NCBI GenBank assembly: GCA_905221605.1
Contig: CAJNDS010000447.1
Coordinates: 306,001-370,000, forward strand
Direction of reading: 5' to 3'
DNA: 64,000 nt
Source: Symbiodinium natans
Lineage: Eukaryota > Sar > Dinophyceae > Suessiales > Symbiodiniaceae
Each line of letters begins with the position of its first letter. Within the stretch, counting starts at the first letter, position 1. Both the position numbers and the translations under genes were made by a program. The notes below the pieces were generated by a model. It searched no databases and was not told the origin of the DNA. It saw nothing but the letters and a program-made list of their open reading frames with translations. Shown in pieces: positions 18,265 to 30,200 of the stretch.

Positions 18265-20091
18265 ATGGAAGGCCTCCATTCTCCAGTTCCGCCTCAGCAA
18301 GTGCAGGTGGAGTTGCCCAACGGTTCTCCGGATTCAATCTCTGGCAGCAGCAACTATTATCGCGTGGCAAGCACAACCACCCTCGAAGAGCTCCGACAGC
18401 AGCAGCGGGAGCAGGCCATGGAGCGCACGGAGCACGTGGAGCACATGGAGCCCGCGGAGCAAGCGGCGCCTCGAGCTGAGAACCCCAGCCCCGATCATGA
18501 TGGCATCGTGCCGGATCCAGAATCTCCGCCGCCAGACGTAGGAAAGGCGTGGACTGATGATGTGCTCGAGTCTGCAAAAGCTGTCGGGCACAACCCATCG
18601 ATGCAATCGATGAAGTCCGCCATCCAGAAGGGCGTTCTTGCAAAGATGGCTTCCAAGGTTTTCCCGAACGACCGCATCCACGAAGACCCGTGCCAGCATC
18701 AGCACACCTGTTGCCAGACAGTCACCACCGTGCTCAGCACTGTCTTGCTGCTCCCGCTTGGCGTGGTTCTGCACGACGCACCTTCCCCGTGGTTGCAAAA
18801 GGCCGTACGCTACAGCGCAGTGCTCATGGGCACTATGGCATGGGGTGCATGCGTGTTTACCGCATCCACTGCCACCGAAACTGGATGGCAGAAGGGCAGC
18901 TGTTGGTTTCGGGTTTTGGAGGCCACAGCTTTCATGGCCCTCTTGCTTGGAAAAAGCAGCAGCAAGAGCTTTCAACAGTTGAACGCCCATGTGATGAAGG
19001 CCATGAAATCACAAAGCTTTGGTTCAGCTGCACACGCGAGCATCAAGTGCGACGTGGCTGTGATCCTGGCATGCTGCGCCAGCTGGCTGACTTGCCACTT
19101 TGCGAAGGTTCGACTTGTGTCAATGTCTGGTGGCCAGATGACTTGGCAAGTCTACGTACTGCCGTGCCAACAAGCCCTGTACCGTGCCTCATGGGCTCTA
19201 TGGCTCCTGCGCTTGAATCATCTGCTGAAGGCTTTGGTGGATACATTCTGCCGGAGCTGCGCGCAGTTCCTTACCGCGGTGGACGCAACATACACCCAAT
19301 GGTTCGGCGTTACGGCCTTCGCCGGGCAGATCGCCGAGGAGGGGGATGTGGTGCTCCTTGGTGTGCCTGGAGCATGGCTTTCTAGCTGCTAGCAGGGTTT
19401 AGGGTTTAGGGTTTAGGGTTTAGGGTATTTTAAAGTCAAGCTTGGTATAGTATAGGCTCATTGGTGGCAGGATACCTTGTGTGGGGGGGCGAGGGGGGGG
19501 CCGCAGCAGGTACTTGGTGATGTGCGGCACGGCATTGTCCAGCGCGGTAGCGCCCATGCTGGAGATCTTTCTACCCGCTGAGGAGTTCCCCGCTGACTGT
19601 ACAGACTGGCTGCTTCCGCAACTGATCGCCAGCGCTACTTGGCACCCCGGTACCCTTTTTCCTGTTTTGGGTTAAGGTTCCCTTAGAAACAAAAAGGGGT
19701 GCCCTTACTATCATATGGTTACTGGGGTACCAAGGCTACAAACTTCTTCCTTGCGGCCCACGTGATCAGGAGTGCTTCGTCAGCAACAGCAAAGTGCGAA
19801 GCAGCAGCTTCCTTCGTCAACTCTTTGCAAGTGTGCCTGCCCAGTCACATGCGCCCGGAGCATCGCCTGTTCGTCAGCTACATGGAGGCCAGCGATGCCG
19901 GCATCTTCGTTCGGGGAGGCAAAGTCACTACTTCCTTACTTTTCCGCTTGCAGTCCCTTGCCTTCAGTGCGGTGTTCTTCTCAGCACTGCGCTACCAGGC
20001 CCTGCCCGAGGCGCAGAGGGTGCACATTGAAAACCAGCTTAACCGATTCATACATGCCGTGGCTTTCTGGGCGGATGGCCCTTCAGCTTGA
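18265..20091 (+). CDS. Uncharacterised multi-pass membrane protein, three exons
   Basis: ATG at 18265 (gtgccATGg). Exon 1 runs to about 19355, exon 2 from about 19511 to 19633, exon 3 from 19735 to the TGA ending at 20091. The N-terminus is hydrophilic with a Gln/Glu/Arg helical segment (about 33-60) and a Pro/Asp-rich part. From about residue 150 there are at least five hydrophobic segments in exon 1 (for example TVLSTVLLLPLGVV and AVILACCASWLTCHF), and further ones in exons 2 and 3 (SLLFRLQSLAFSAVFFSAL). Removing intron 2 gives a smooth junction (LIASATNFFLAAH). Intron 1 likely uses a GC donor and begins with TTTAGGG repeats. No family is recognised; a transporter or receptor role is possible but unsupported. 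Confidence 0.65.
19395..19427. repeat. Intronic TTTAGGG array
   Basis: Four to five TTTAGGG units near the 5' end of intron 1 of the membrane-protein gene. Confidence 0.9.
19634..19734 (+). mobile_element. Introner family A copy (A3) forming a complete intron
   Basis: The 101-bp intron starts GCTAC and ends CCAAG, followed by exon GCTAC. The 5-bp direct repeat GCTAC (19634-19638, 19735-19739) flanks an element with inverted ends TTGGCACCCCGGTACCC and GGGGTACCAA. The GC donor comes from the target duplication and the AG acceptor from the element. Excision restores the uninterrupted reading frame. This is the cleanest introner-type insertion in the window. Confidence 0.85.
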
Positions 20092-20480
20092 TGTTTCAAT
20101 GGCGAGAGTAGGTAGCTTTGATTCAAGGGGGCCGAGGTCACTCCTTGAGGCTTTATAACTGTGCAGGTATACAGCCAGTTGAACAGGTTTTCATCGAGCG
20201 CACCACATCCCCACCATCATCCTCCATGAAGACAGCATCGCACTATCCACGTATGAACTTGCATTCCTTCTTGCCACCTTTATGGAGAGTGTTGGGGGCT
20301 CGCGTTGGGTTCAAAGCCCGCAACCAAGAGCAGGCCTCACAGTGAGCGATGCCCAGGCACTTGTTTTTTGCCTCTGCCATCGCATCATGATGTGAGACCT
20401 CTGCCTCGATAACTAAAGGAGGGCCCTTGTAAGGGACCCTAGGGGTTTGCTTTGGGGGTTATGTAGGGGGCTACTATGCA
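20092..20480. other. 3' flank of membrane-protein gene
   Basis: Unique DNA after the stop codon. No polyadenylation signal or further exon could be assigned. Confidence 0.35.
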
Positions 20481-20483
20481 AGG

Positions 20484-20580
20484 TATATATATATATATAT
20501 ATAAATGTAAGTAAATAAAAAACAAACAGAAATAAATAAATAAATGTAATATATATATATATATATATTTATATTGATAT
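20484..20580. repeat. AT-rich microsatellites
   Basis: (TA)n at 20484-20501 and 20551-20569 with an AAATA repeat between. Any protein read through it is spurious. Confidence 0.9.
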
Positions 20581-21203
20581 AGGGGTTTTGTGGCGATCTT
20601 GATCATTTTTCTTTCCTTCAGCGGAACCTGGCAGCCAACAGCAGCCTTCCTCCGCTGGAGCTTTTCTGCAGTTGCATGCTGTGAAGCATTCAGACTAAGA
20701 CTTCTGCTTGCCACCTCGTGCTCAAAGGTGTCGCCTGGGGCTCGGGTTTCAGAAAGCTTGAGGTCCAATTGGGGCTTGAGGGTCTGTAGGCCTTACGTTG
20801 CTTTCGTCTGATTATCACTTGGACATGTTCGGCTCTTCTCCTAAGCGTCTTCAGTTGGGCGTGGAACAGTGACATAAGGTCTAGGATGGCCCTTAAAACC
20901 TAAAACCCTCTGAAAAGTACGTAACCCCCCTAAACCCTAAGCCCTAAATCCTAAACCCTAAACCTTAACCCGAAACATGATCCTCTTAAACCCCAAAATG
21001 GAATTACAAAAGATCCCTAAGGGCAGTTGTTTAATTCGGCCAAGATGGGTTCAGGGTTTAGGGTTTAGGGTTTCGGGGTTCAGGGGTCAGGGGTTCAGGC
21101 CGGCGAACCTCAGAGGCTTCATAAACCACAGAGCATGTACTTTCTTAAGACCCGAGAAGCACCCTAAAGCATGAACTCCAAGCTTGTTTTGTGGGCCCTG
21201 AAA
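20581..21203. other. Unique spacer with telomeric patches
   Basis: Holds CCCTAAA-like units at 20930-20970 and TTTAGGG units at 21055-21075. No gene is supported. Confidence 0.4.
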
Positions 21204-21330
21204 ACCCTACACCCTAAACCCTAAACCCTAAACCCTAAACCCTAAACCCTAAACCCTAAACCCTAAACCCTACACCCTAAACCCTAAACCCTAAACCCTA
21301 AACCCTAATCCCTAAACCCTAAACCCTAAA
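21204..21330. repeat. CCCTAAA array
   Basis: About 18 units with a few CCCTACA/CCCTAAT variants, directly upstream of a GC-rich coding-like island. Confidence 0.95.
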
Positions 21331-21340
21331 CGGCAGGCCG

Positions 21341-21418
21341 TATCTCGCCCAGCCGCAGCACCGCGCAAGCCACAGAAGAGCTCCGTCTGCATGCACGGCC
21401 GGGGCGAAGCAATGCGGT
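21341..21418 (+). CDS. Candidate exon in a telomere-flanked island
   Basis: ACGGCAG precedes an open GC-rich segment (AVSRPAAAPRKPQKSS then VCMHGRGEAMR), and a TTTAGGG array follows at once. It shares the CCCTAAA-left, TTTAGGG-right context of better supported exons. No domain; parent gene unknown. Confidence 0.35.
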
Positions 21419-21500
21419 TGAGGGTTTAGGGTTTAGGGTTTAGGGCTTAGGGCTGAGGGCTTAGGGCTTAGGGCTTAGGGCTTAGGGCTTAAGGCTTAGG
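21419..21500. repeat. TTTAGGG grading into CTTAGGG array
   Basis: The canonical heptamer changes to CTTAGGG within one array, a local variant expansion. Confidence 0.9.
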
Positions 21501-21839
21501 CCTAAGCCAGGTGTCATAGGGAGGTATTATTTATTTGGAGGGTGGGGGGTGGGGGGAGGTCAAACACAATCCTCTGTCGCGCTTACGCCTTGCACAAACC
21601 CTGAGAGCCTTGGGTTTTAGATTTTCGGGCTCAGGTTTAGGGTTCAGGGTTTAGGGTTCAGGGTTTAGGGTTTAGGGCTGAGGTCTCAGGGTCTATCAAA
21701 TTTCTTTTGGCTTCTTCCGCCCAACCATTCTACAAGCTGCTTTTGGCTTCCCAAAGCACTCAACCCTCGCATGGGGACACTGAGAGGCAGCTTGCAAGCA
21801 GAGCACTTCTGTACTTCTAGAGGCAGCTGAATAGCTACC
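21501..21839. other. Unique spacer
   Basis: Contains a G-rich stretch (21538-21560) and a short TTTAGGG patch (21628-21680). No gene seen. Confidence 0.35.
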
Positions 21840-21948
21840 CCCTAAGGGCCCATGTACCGAATGTAGTATCTACTTGGGCCCTAAACCTACTGTGTGGGAA
21901 CCGCTTTAAGGCCCAAGTAGTCACTACATAGGTACATGGACCCTTAGG
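21840..21948. mobile_element. Inverted-repeat element, family D (copy D2)
   Basis: Left end CCTAAGGGCCCATGTACC and right end GGTACATGGACCCTTAGG are near-perfect inverted complements. The internal TTTAAGGCCCAAGTA segment is shared with D1 at 2506-2613. Confidence 0.8.
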
Positions 21949-23280
21949 TTACGAGTGGGCGGCGGCGGCAGCACCTGCCACCACCAACAGACTATGAACA
22001 CAAAAAACAGGTGAACATGTGGAGGGTTCATTAACGCTGCTACAATGGCCATGACCTTCACCCCTTGCTTCAGGCCCTGGGTCTCAAAGATTGTTCCCCG
22101 CGACTTTTAGGCTTCCATGTGGGACGTTTCCAAAAACCTTTTTGGTGGTCCCTTTTTAAAGGGGATTCTACTGTTTTCTGTTCGGGGGATAAAAGGGGTA
22201 CCCCCATTCTGGGATATTAACCTGAATTAACTATTTCAGGGGGGAAGGGCAGGGGGGGGGGGGCGGGACCCCAAAACCCCTCAAATTAAGAAATTTGCCC
22301 TAAACCCTAAACTTACTGTTGGTTAGCAGGGAATGGGGGAAGAAGGTACCATATATCCCCTTTTTTCCGTTTAAGGAATTATTTCTGGTACCTTACTTCC
22401 TCTGGCATGGCATGGCTTCATGGGGGGGTTAGGGTTTAGGGTTTAGGGTTTATTTAGGGTTTACGGTTTAGGGTTTAGGTTTAGGGCTTCACTAATCTGG
22501 GGTACTTAAGTCCTCCATCTCGGGGCACCTGTATTGCTTTGATTGTGAACAAAGTGCCCCTCGCAATCTTTAGACATCTTTAAACTAGGTCCACGTTCTT
22601 TGGGTCTCTGGCGTTGATATTCCTGAGAAGCGGTTGCGCCAGGCCCTGAGGTACGAGATCTGCAGTGTGAGGAAAAAGGCGGTTCAGCACCAGTATAGTC
22701 TGCAGTCTATTGTACAGTCATGTATAGACTACAGTATAGGGCCATAGCAGAATCTATCGTGAAGTCTACGGTATGGTGTAGTCCATAGCATGAGTGTAGT
22801 CCACCCTTGGCCAAGTCAGCGTGCTTGCATGCTGAATGCTCGAAGCGACGTCTCTGCAAATGGTCACCCCACAGCCCTGTCAGCAACGTAGGAGCCCTGA
22901 CGACATCCTTGCGGGTAGTGGCATGGTCTGAAGGTCTGCCGGTGCAGGATGTGCTGACAGGTGTCTGTGTCACGTCGACTGTGACAAGAGTTGCGACCAA
23001 CATCTACCAATCCGGGGACGTTGCATGCTTCGTTTTACGTACTTACTGCATCGGCATACTTGCACGTCCTTTCCCTAACGACCTACTACCTGCCTGCTGC
23101 CTAGTTCTTACTGCTACCCCTGCACAAACTGTCATGCGCTTACTGCTTCTGGGGCTGCAGGTTAGATGCCTGATCCTCATTGAATGTTGATCGCAGCTGA
23201 CGGCTCACAAAGCAAGGAGTTCTATAGGTTCACCGAAATGACATTGATCAATCATATCTTACCACAATAGTCAACATACA
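21949..23280. other. Unique region with no assigned gene
   Basis: Includes a TTTAGGG array at 22428-22487, a G run near 22250 and a purine/pyrimidine-symmetric stretch at 22330-22410. A 127-codon Cys/Leu-rich frame at 22807-23190 has no recognisable domain. Confidence 0.35.
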
Positions 23281-23362
23281 AGTGTTAGTTTGTACATGTA
23301 TGTATCTAAAATCTGTTCTACGACGTATTTTGTTTTATATATTGTACATATCATCTGTCTGT

Positions 23363-23556
23363 CTGTATGTTATGTTATGTTATGTCATGTCATGTCATGT
23401 TATGTTATGTTATGTTCTGTTATGTTATGTTATGATATGCTATGTTATGTTATGTTGTGTTGTGTTGTGTTATGTTATGTTATGCTATGCTATGGCATGC
23501 TATGCTATGCTATGCTATGCTATGCTATGCTATGCTATGCTATGTATGTACGTATG
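23363..23556. repeat. TATGT/TATGC pentanucleotide microsatellite
   Basis: Tandem TATGT units pass through TATGTCATG variants into TATGC units. Tyr/Val/Met/Leu/Cys-rich frames here are repeat by-products. Confidence 0.95.
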
Positions 23557-24158
23557 TTTATACATAATCTGCTATCTACTATAATATTTTATTTAGAGCC
23601 TACGCTAGTCAAGGCTTGGGATCGCATGTGTCTCATGCCAGAACTACACCCAAAGATTGTTCTGCTCCAGCATATACCCTGAGAGACAAATAGCCAGAAG
23701 TTCCCTTCCCCATGGCCTGGGAGCCTGGCCTGGCCTGGATCGTCTTCTTGCAGTCAGTCGTGCTCCTCGGCATGCACAGTCTTTGCAGCCGGTGCGCTCT
23801 TCGGATAAGTTGGGTGGAGCCGACGATGTGCCAAAGGCGCTAGCCCAGATCCTGGGGTTTGTTCCGTTGTGTGGCCTAAGGTTCTGAATGCCCCTGCATT
23901 TTGCAAAGCTAGAGGACTCAGGGTAGAACTACGGAGTGCTGGATTCCTTGCAACTGCTTTCGACGAAGAGCATGAAACACCTAGTGGGAGCGTCGCTGCA
24001 AAGGCTTTGAGCCCTGATCTTCCTTTCTTGAAGGCATACAGTAGGGAGCCGGGGGGGGGGGGAGAGGGGTGCTTAAGCAAGAACTACAGAGAGTTTACTC
24101 GACTTAGGCCCCAGGACTTTTCATGTTATCCCACAGAACTCAGCAAGCGCTTTCCCAG
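23557..24158. other. Unique sequence upstream of the first Kelch exon
   Basis: May hold the unrecognised 5' exons of the Kelch-GPS gene. No start codon or signal peptide could be assigned with confidence. Confidence 0.35.
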
Positions 24159-24205
24159 ATTGGCGACGGGCGGTTGGACCCAGCTTTCTCCGACTGGAGT
24201 CGGTC
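24159..24205 (+). CDS. Kelch exon 1 (partial)
   Basis: After the acceptor TTTCCCAG the frame reads LATGGWTQLSPTGVGPR, a typical Kelch W-x-x-L..G..P-x-R strand. It leads into MTMVWD of the next exon. Confidence 0.55.
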
Positions 24206-27200
24206 CAAGAAGACTCAGCAGGCCCTAGCCTTCATGTACCTGTATAGTATATATATATATATATGTGGGCCCTAAAGATACTATAAAGGAACCCCTTGAA
24301 GGTCCAAGTATATACTTGGGTTGCTTAAACCCTGTACTTAAGACGGACGCTCTCGAGCTAGCCCTGAACTTCCGAACCCTAAACCCGAAGCCAATAACCC
24401 TAACCCACAAGTTGTCCTCAGGGTTTCGGGTTTTGGCGGGGGGGTTAGGGTACAACGGCCTCGTGTCTGTATGGTGTCTGCGGATTCCTATAGCCCTTTG
24501 GGACCTAGGAAGCCTTTCTTCTAGGGTAGGCTTAGGGTTGAGGGTTTAGGGTACGTAGTTGTTAAGCAGGTTTATGAGGTAAGATCTTTCTTTGTACTTG
24601 CTTAGGCCACCCATCCTCCAAGTTGTGACACAAAGCCCTGGAGTTTTTGGATGGTAAGGTCTTGTTTTGGGCAAGAGGGTTAGTTCCTGGGTTTTTGGGG
24701 CTTAGTCTTAGTATTTAGGGTTCAGGGTACGAGGGTTCCTCCCACATAATTTGCCTGTCTTCGAAGCCTCAGGAAGACTAAGCTTGGATCCCCTGAGGTT
24801 AGGGAGAGGAGGCTATAGGAGCCAGGCGCAAGTTGCATTGCAGGACCGTAAAGGGTGGGGTCTATGAGGGTCACCCCTTGGTTGGGAAATGCCCCAACAT
24901 TTTTTGGGTTTCCCTGCACTTTTTCAGGATGACGATGGTCTGGGACACCGTGGATGAGGGGTTTCTCTTGTTTGGGGGACTGGGCAATGGACCCGTGGCT
25001 GGCATAGAGCCATTCTGGGACTTCCGCAACGACCTGCACCTCCGTGCGTTTGGGGGTTTTTCGAAATTAGTGTACCTTACTGGGGTCCGTATTATATATA
25101 TACATATATATATAGATTTGTATATAGGGATCTGCTATTTGTGGGTCCCCCCCCTTTGGGTTCAGAGTTGAGGGTATGTTGAGGGTATGTAGAGGGTATG
25201 TTGAGGGTATGCCCGAGGTTTGGGTGATGGTGTAGGACGACGTACTCCGTCTTGGCAGAAACCCAAATCTATGCAGCAAGAGCGTAAATCTTCACGCGGC
25301 TGGAAGTTTTCCTGCTGCACATGGACAGACTAAGGAAAGGACCTGGACACTCGCAGTCGTTTGTCTAAGGTCCGGGTTTCAGGACATGTAATTACCCTAA
25401 GCCCGAACTGCCAAACCTCTAACCCCAAAACCTCCTACTCCGTGGTGATCCGAAGGGATGTGTCACTCAGTTGCTAATGAAGTTAGCCATATAGGTTGGG
25501 TTCGGTCGGCCCACACTAACAGTCAAATAATGCCGTGGCCTTATAACACACAGGCCAAAAATAGCACCAGGAATCCCAGTGAATTTTAGCATTTACCGGG
25601 TGCTGCTTTTTGTGGGTCTGCTGGTGGTGACTGCTAGTCACATAGAACAGCACCAGAAATAGCACCAGAAATAGCACCAGAAACAGCACCAGAAACAGCG
25701 CCAGAAATAGCACCAGAAATAGCACCAGGAATAGCACCAGGAATAGCACCAGGAATCCCAGTCAATTTTAGCAGCTTAGCATTTACCGGGTGCTATATCT
25801 TGTGGGTCTGCTGATGGCGACTGCTAGTCACATAGCACCAGAAACAGCACCAGAAATAGCACCAGAAATAGCACCAGAAACAGCACCAGAAATAGCACCA
25901 GAAACAGCACCAGAAACAGCACCAGAAATAGCACCAGAAATAGCACCAGGAATAGCACCAGGAATAGCACCAGGAATCCCCAGTCAATTTTGGGCATTTA
26001 CCGGGTGCTTTTATTTGTGGGTCTGCTGGTGGTGACTGTTAGTGTGGACCGGCCGAACCCAACATATAGGTATTTCCCAGAATACGTAGTACCCCTTCTA
26101 TACCCCAAGTAGCCCCTGTTTTCGGGAACCCCCGCCTTGAACCTCCAGGTACTTCTACAGCGTGACTCTGAATGCGTGGACTATCAAATCAGCAGTTGGG
26201 GCGCCAGAGCGGCGCATTGCACATACTGCTGTGCTCGATCCGGATACCAGGATGATGTATGTGTTCGCTGGGCAGAACGCAAGCGTAAACGAACAGTCCC
26301 CCGAGACTTCTTTCAGTGACCTGTATCTGGGGTGCTTTTGGAAGAAAAATCTTGTAATTTCTACGGGTCCTAGCCCCTATATGCCCTGAATGGCCCATAG
26401 AAATTTAGATTTTCATAGGGGCCCCAAATCCTCCCCAGGTATGGCTATGACCTGGCGACGGACACATGGACAGAGCTGGCCGCGGCAAGTTCCGAGCGAT
26501 CGAGGCACTCTTGTAGGGCTTGGTAGCCCAGTGGTACCCTTTACTTTTTTTTTGTTTGCTCTGGTTTCCGTTGTAAAGTAACCAACTAAACAGAGGGTGC
26601 CCTTATTATCATATGGTTACTGGGCTACCAAAAGGGGCTTCCTTTGGATTCTGCACGACTCTCGCGAATAATATCCCTAAACCCCAAACCTTAAACCCTG
26701 ATCCCTAAACCGTGACGCCCTCATACGAAGTGGTAGTCTCGTTCCGCGTCTTAACCCTGAACCCTAAACCCTATACCCTAAACCGCAGGCACTCCGCAGT
26801 CTGGGACAGCGAACGGAGCCAGATGATAGTCTTTGGCGGCGTTGATGCTTATGGAAACAAGTTGAATGACGTTGAGACGCCTCTGGACTTCGCAGAGTGC
26901 TTTCCCGTTTGCCTTTGTTGGGTTTAGGGTTTGGGGTTTAGGTTTTAGGGTTTAGGGCTTAGGGTTCTGGCATAATTTGGGATGTTCCCTCTGAAACTAA
27001 CAGTATTATCATAGGGGGGGGTTTCCATAATCCTTATTAAGGACTGCTAGTATAAGGAAGGGGCGAACATCCCAAGGTACGATGCAGGCTCCTCTTGGAA
27101 CCCAAAGTTCACCAGAACCCTCCCCCTGGTTCTTCGTAGGGAATGAGGGAATGAGGGCCCTCCTTAACCCTAAACCCTAAACCCTAACTGAATATATCTT

Positions 27201-30200
27201 TTCTGGGATTCTGTAGGGCACCTCTTCCTGTTAGCCTGTGGAGCCGCAAAGGTATAATCCGAGCTCTGACTCTTGGAATGCTCCGAGCGTTTCTGACCCG
27301 AAGCCGTCTGCGCGCTTCGGGCACGTTGCTGTGCCTCTGCTGTTGAGAAGGTATCGGCTGTGCAAGGCTGTGTTTGTTGCTTGTACAAGAGCTGGCAATG
27401 CACAACCACATAATCTAGGGGTGTAATATTCCATTCTGGTCCCTTTGTAATCATACTATAAACACCCTATTCTAAGTGATCAGGTCCCTACACTAGTTGT
27501 TTTGCTGTTCTCCTGAGCGGGCCTGCATCTTTGCGCGGCCGACACGACTTCGCCTAGGTGTGGGACTCCTCGTCCAACGTGATGCTGATGTGCTGCGGGC
27601 GTGGTTCGCAATCCTACAAGCCATACACCGGCACAACGGACAACACAAACAACGAGTCTCGATCCTGATTGAGTAGCCCAGTAAAGCCTGATGCAGAGAT
27701 AAGCCATGAATATTCCTTTGCGCGACTATGGAGCTGCAGGAATCCCAGTTTGAACTCCCCGACAAACCTTATGCAGTTTTGTCCTAAACCCTAAACCCTA
27801 AACCCTAAACCCTCAATCCTCAAAACCCTAAACCCCAGGACTTATGGAGCTATTCTACAGGCCCCGGGGGTGGATGGACTGAGCTGGTGCAGTCTGGGAG
27901 CTTCACCCAGCGAAAGGATTTCTCACTGGTCTGGAATCCCACAACCGGCTCGTTGGTGGGGCCCGGCTAGGTGTTGAGGGTTTAGGGTTTAGGGTTTAGG
28001 GTTTGGGGTTTAGGGTTTGGGGTTTAGGGTTTAGGGTTTGGGGTTGCAAACTCAAAGAGCCCAACGCCGCCTTCATTCAAGCAATTTAGCTTGAGTCATA
28101 TGAAGGGTCCCTTTGTGATTTAAGGTACATTCCTTAATAAAGGGTATTGAGCTATTTGGGAATGTACCGTCACATGATATATGCATACATATCTTTGTAC
28201 ATAGGGGTACCCCACCCCGTTTATTCCTCAAATAAAATAGAACCCCCCTTCAAGGGACCTCCAAAAGGGGTACCCCGATTTCGGAGAACCCCATATATGT
28301 GTACATAGTACATGTACATGCACCATGGAGTTTTGGAAGCCGCTGGGTGCAGATAGCGCATACTGATCTGCCCCAGATTGCACGTAGACAGAGCTGTCTT
28401 TCTACCCTATAAGTTATGTGAATGCTTATACTATACTATCCTATACTATACTGTACTGTACTATACTATACTATACTATACTATACTATACGGTGTAGGA
28501 ACAAGAGGGTCGTCAAATGTTTTCAGAGGTTCTGTTTCTAGGACGTCGATTTTGTGGGGTGCTGGGACATGGTCTGTCGTTCCTTGTACAACCTAAACCC
28601 TAAACCCTAAACCCTAAACCCTAAACCCTAAACCCTAAACCCTAAACCCTAAACCCTAAACCCTAAACCCTAAACCCTAAACCCTAAACCCTAAACCAGA
28701 AACCCTAAACCCTAAACCCTAAACCCTAAACCCTAAACCCTAAACCCTAAACCCTAAACCCTAAACCCTAACCCTAAACCCTAAACCCTAAACCCTAAAC
28801 CAAAGTGTTTCCTTTCTTGGTACATGCGTTCATGGCAATATGGTCAGTTCATATCAGTTCTCTGAATTCCTTGCCCCTTTTTGGCCATCCGAAATAAGAG
28901 GGGCCGGGACCCCAAAAGGGACCGTACTTTAGAGAAATGACCATACAGACAGCACTTGGGGTTTTCATGTCAGGGGGTTGGGATGTTGCCCTTTTATCTA
29001 ACAGTCCTTACTAGGGATTACAGTACTCCCCTACGAGAATCCCGATTAAGGAGCTGTTAGTACAAGGGGGCACATCCCAAATTTTTCCAGAACCCTAAGC
29101 CCTGAAGCCTAAACCCTAAAAAGGAGCATCCCATATTTCCGCCTAACTAATTTTTTATTTACTATTACATTTACAATAACTATCTTAATAAAACGTTAAT
29201 AAAGAATTCAGGGGGGCATGGGAGAGAGCTTTGGGATCTCCAGGTGGGGTTTGGCGGAGACTGGTCGCTCGGCATCCTCGACTCCCTCTGCCTCTACACC
29301 AACGCCATTTGGTCTTAGTTGAAGTTCAGCTACTGGGATGTTCCCCCTTATACTTCTCATAAGGGGCGGGGGTGTACTAGAATCCCTGTCACGGGCTGTT
29401 GGTGTGGGGGGGGGAACATCCCAAAACTCAGCTATTTTGTAGGGTGTTCAGCGGTTCTGGATGGTCTGAGAATATGAGAGCTTACAGAGCCAGTGGTCAA
29501 ATCTCAACAATGAATTTTCTCAGAGCTGCGCTAGCCGTTGTGTGTGAATGAGGTGCGTCCCCCCCCCCCCCCCCCCCCCTGCACAAGAATAGCAACTCTA
29601 GGCTGACTAGTCTAATGATTCATAATCCTATATACTTCCCTCTTTCTCACCTTCGGGGAGTACCAAGAAGGAAAGGGAGATCTTTATTGTTCCTGCTGGA
29701 TTGCTGCCCCTGAACCCTAAACCCTAAACCCTAAACCCTAAACCCTAAACCCTAAACCCTAAACCCTAAACCCTAAACCCTAAACCCTAGACCCTGAACC
29801 ATCCTGAACCCTGAACCCTGAACCCTAAACCCTTAACCCTAAACCCTAAACCCTAGGCGACCAACAGCTGGAGTGAGTACACAATCACTGGCCCAACTGA
29901 ACGCTTTGCTCACGCCGCGGTCTGGAGCCCTACAGACGACCAGCTCTATATGATTCTTTGCATAGTTGGGTAACATTTTACGTGTTTTAGGGTACTTAAA
30001 CTCAATAAGGAATTTTTATCCCAACCATGAGCTAGGTTTGGGGGGATCGACGCCATCAGCACAGTGGATGAATTTTGGAGGTTGGATTCTGTCTTGACAA
30101 GTACGAGCTCTTCCTCTAGTATCTCCGTGAGCACCAGCTCTTCATCCAGCACAAGCTCCTTGAGCGTGACCTCTTCCATCTCCAGTACTGCCACGGCCAC

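Noticed and set aside
23282-23682. Cys/Tyr/Met/Leu-rich frame
   Set aside because: Direct translation of the TATGT/TATGC microsatellite.
25640-25975. CRISPR-like or transcription-factor-site array
   Set aside because: Twelve-bp head-to-tail minisatellite without spacers inside a TIR element.
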